From positions 56,237,081-56,301,080 of the forward strand of contig OY757921.1 in NCBI GenBank assembly GCA_963585895.1: DNA of 64,000 nt, given 5' to 3'. The notes below the pieces were generated by a model. That model had not been told where the DNA came from, ran no database searches, and saw only the letters and a program-made list of their open reading frames with translations. This document shows positions 62,935 to 64,000 of this stretch, piece by piece; positions within the stretch are counted from its first letter, which is position 1, and the number at the start of each line of letters is the position of its first letter. This DNA comes from Sepioteuthis lessoniana (taxonomy: Eukaryota > Mollusca > Cephalopoda > Myopsida > Loliginidae). Position numbers and translations under genes: made by a program.

Positions 62935-63935
62935 TTGACTAATTTAATTGATGATGAATTAATTAATTTGTGTATGCACTGAATTCTTCGATTAACCAGC
63001 GAAAACTGATTCAGTAATAATTCTTAAAAAAAACTTAATTTAGTATTTGCAAAATATGGTTATTCTTAAGACTTTGACCGTTTTACATCAAATTCCTGTT
63101 TTCATTACATGAAATGTGAACAAATTTGTCAGGGTGAAACTGTTGTCTAAGTATATAAACATTAGAGAAATAAAAGTTAGCACATCTATCATATGGCAAG
63201 CCTTCCTTTCTTTACGGTTATCACATCGGATTTCCTTTGTTCGCTTTGTCAGGATCTCAGATTCCTACGGTATCTTGTTCTTTTTATTTTCTACAACGGT
63301 CTCTAATTCATGTTGATCTCAAGACACTTGCACGGTTCCTTGTGAGTCACTGTTCCTATACTGTTGTATTCCTATGGAGTCAATTTACAGCATTCTTCTA
63401 TAATCTAGTTCATCGTCGCCATCTTTTTTTTTCTGCAGAGGAATCATTTCTTGTTAGTTTTAGTTTGAATGTTTTTTATGCAATTAGTTTTGGCGTATTT
63501 TATTTGTTGTGCGATGATAAAGACTTCAATTTCTCTTCTTATGTGTCCTCTTTGTAGCTCTGTTCAGAAACTGAGTGAAAGAGACAAAACAGTTTCATCT
63601 AAAAATATTACTGAATTCGGAATAGGAAAATTTATTCATTCTTTCTTATCAGCTGATGCCACTTTAGGGATTATTTTCACAAGATTTTATTTACACTCAT
63701 CCGGATATAACTCAAACATTAGCATTAAATTACCAGACATTTTTATATAATTATTATATAAAAAAAGAAGTAAAAGAAAAGAAGCTGTTAGGTCATAAAA
63801 ATAATTGCAATTCATAAGGCGGACTTCTGTCAGAATAAATTTAAGATATATATATCACTTAATCTAACAGTCATAAATATAATTAATTGAATGTGACCGA
63901 TATAGCTGTTTTAATCAGTTATAAGTAAAGTAAAG
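62935..63935. other. Unassigned sequence
   Basis: Three overlapping plus frames of 66-106 codons (63116-63316, 63237-63557, 63469-63750) have Phe/Leu/Ser-rich translation and no domain I recognise. I looked specifically for a VIT or VWA exon and did not see one. Confidence 0.4.
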
Positions 63936-64000
63936 TTAGCAACCATAGTCGAGGGTGACCCGAAGGCTCCCTTTTCGATAGCTACTACACCAAGGTGTAG
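63936..64000 (-). mobile_element. SINE-C, cut by the window edge
   Basis: AGCAACCATAGTCGAGGGTG, ACCCGAAGGCTCCCTTTTCG and GCTACTACACCAAGG match the end of the SINE-C copies at 14373 and 47288. Confidence 0.75.

Noticed and set aside
63116-63750. Possible third exon of the ITIH-like gene
   Set aside because: Phe/Leu/Ser-rich frames do not resemble the second half of a VIT domain or a VWA domain, and the required phase-2 start was not found.

Overview
This window looks like non-coding-rich DNA from a cephalopod mollusc, most likely an octopus. It is very AT-rich, packed with long dinucleotide microsatellites, and full of tRNA-derived SINEs, RTE-like LINE remnants and Tc1/mariner fossils of the kind I associate with octopus genomes. 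The genus is an inference from repeat style; I could not search a database. There is no sign of prokaryotic, organellar or viral gene organisation.

I can support only one cellular gene, on the + strand. A short exon at 7682-7750 encodes a start methionine and a signal peptide. An exon at 55769-55923 encodes the first half of a VIT domain (vault protein / inter-alpha-trypsin inhibitor). Both are in phase 0 at the facing boundaries, so they can be joined as the first two coding exons of a secreted inter-alpha-trypsin-inhibitor heavy-chain-like (ITIH-like) protein, with a first intron of about 48 kb. The VIT exon ends in phase 2, and I see no convincing third exon before 64000, so the rest of the gene should lie downstream of the window.

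Region by region: 1-7.4 kb is upstream flank, with diverged duplications, an RTE scrap, SINEs and a composite repeat (family E). 7.4-7.75 kb holds the candidate promoter/5' UTR and exon 1. 7.75-55.77 kb is the putative intron. It holds nearly all the mobile DNA: an RTE LINE with endonuclease and reverse-transcriptase motifs at about 41.5-44.2 kb, split by a SINE with a perfect 14-bp target duplication; an older copy of the same LINE at 40.2-41.1 kb; three 3' ends of a second LINE (16.4, 45.6 and 48.7 kb); five Tc1/mariner remnants; several minisatellites; and fold-back sequences. 55.77-55.92 kb is the VIT exon. 55.9-64 kb is more intron with SINEs and E elements.

For the repeats I use working names. 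SINE-A has an A-box-like GTGGTGTAATGG and a B-box-like GAGTTCAAATCC. SINE-B has GTGGCATAGTGG and GAGTTCGAACTCC. SINE-C has a GGTTCAATCCC-type B box. SINE-D has GAGTTCGATTCTC. Family E is a longer composite repeat whose head carries ACGGCATGTCAACC and whose body carries CAGAGTGGACCTGGGAGTAA. Family G is a repeat at 9.8 and 35.9 kb. Most long open frames in the window are translated microsatellites and are not genes. I did not find a new multi-gene system. The observations most worth following are the widely split secreted gene, a perfect 32-bp hairpin 2.4 kb upstream of its VIT exon, a template-switch-like patchwork at 11.5 kb, and layered transposon insertions that give relative ages.
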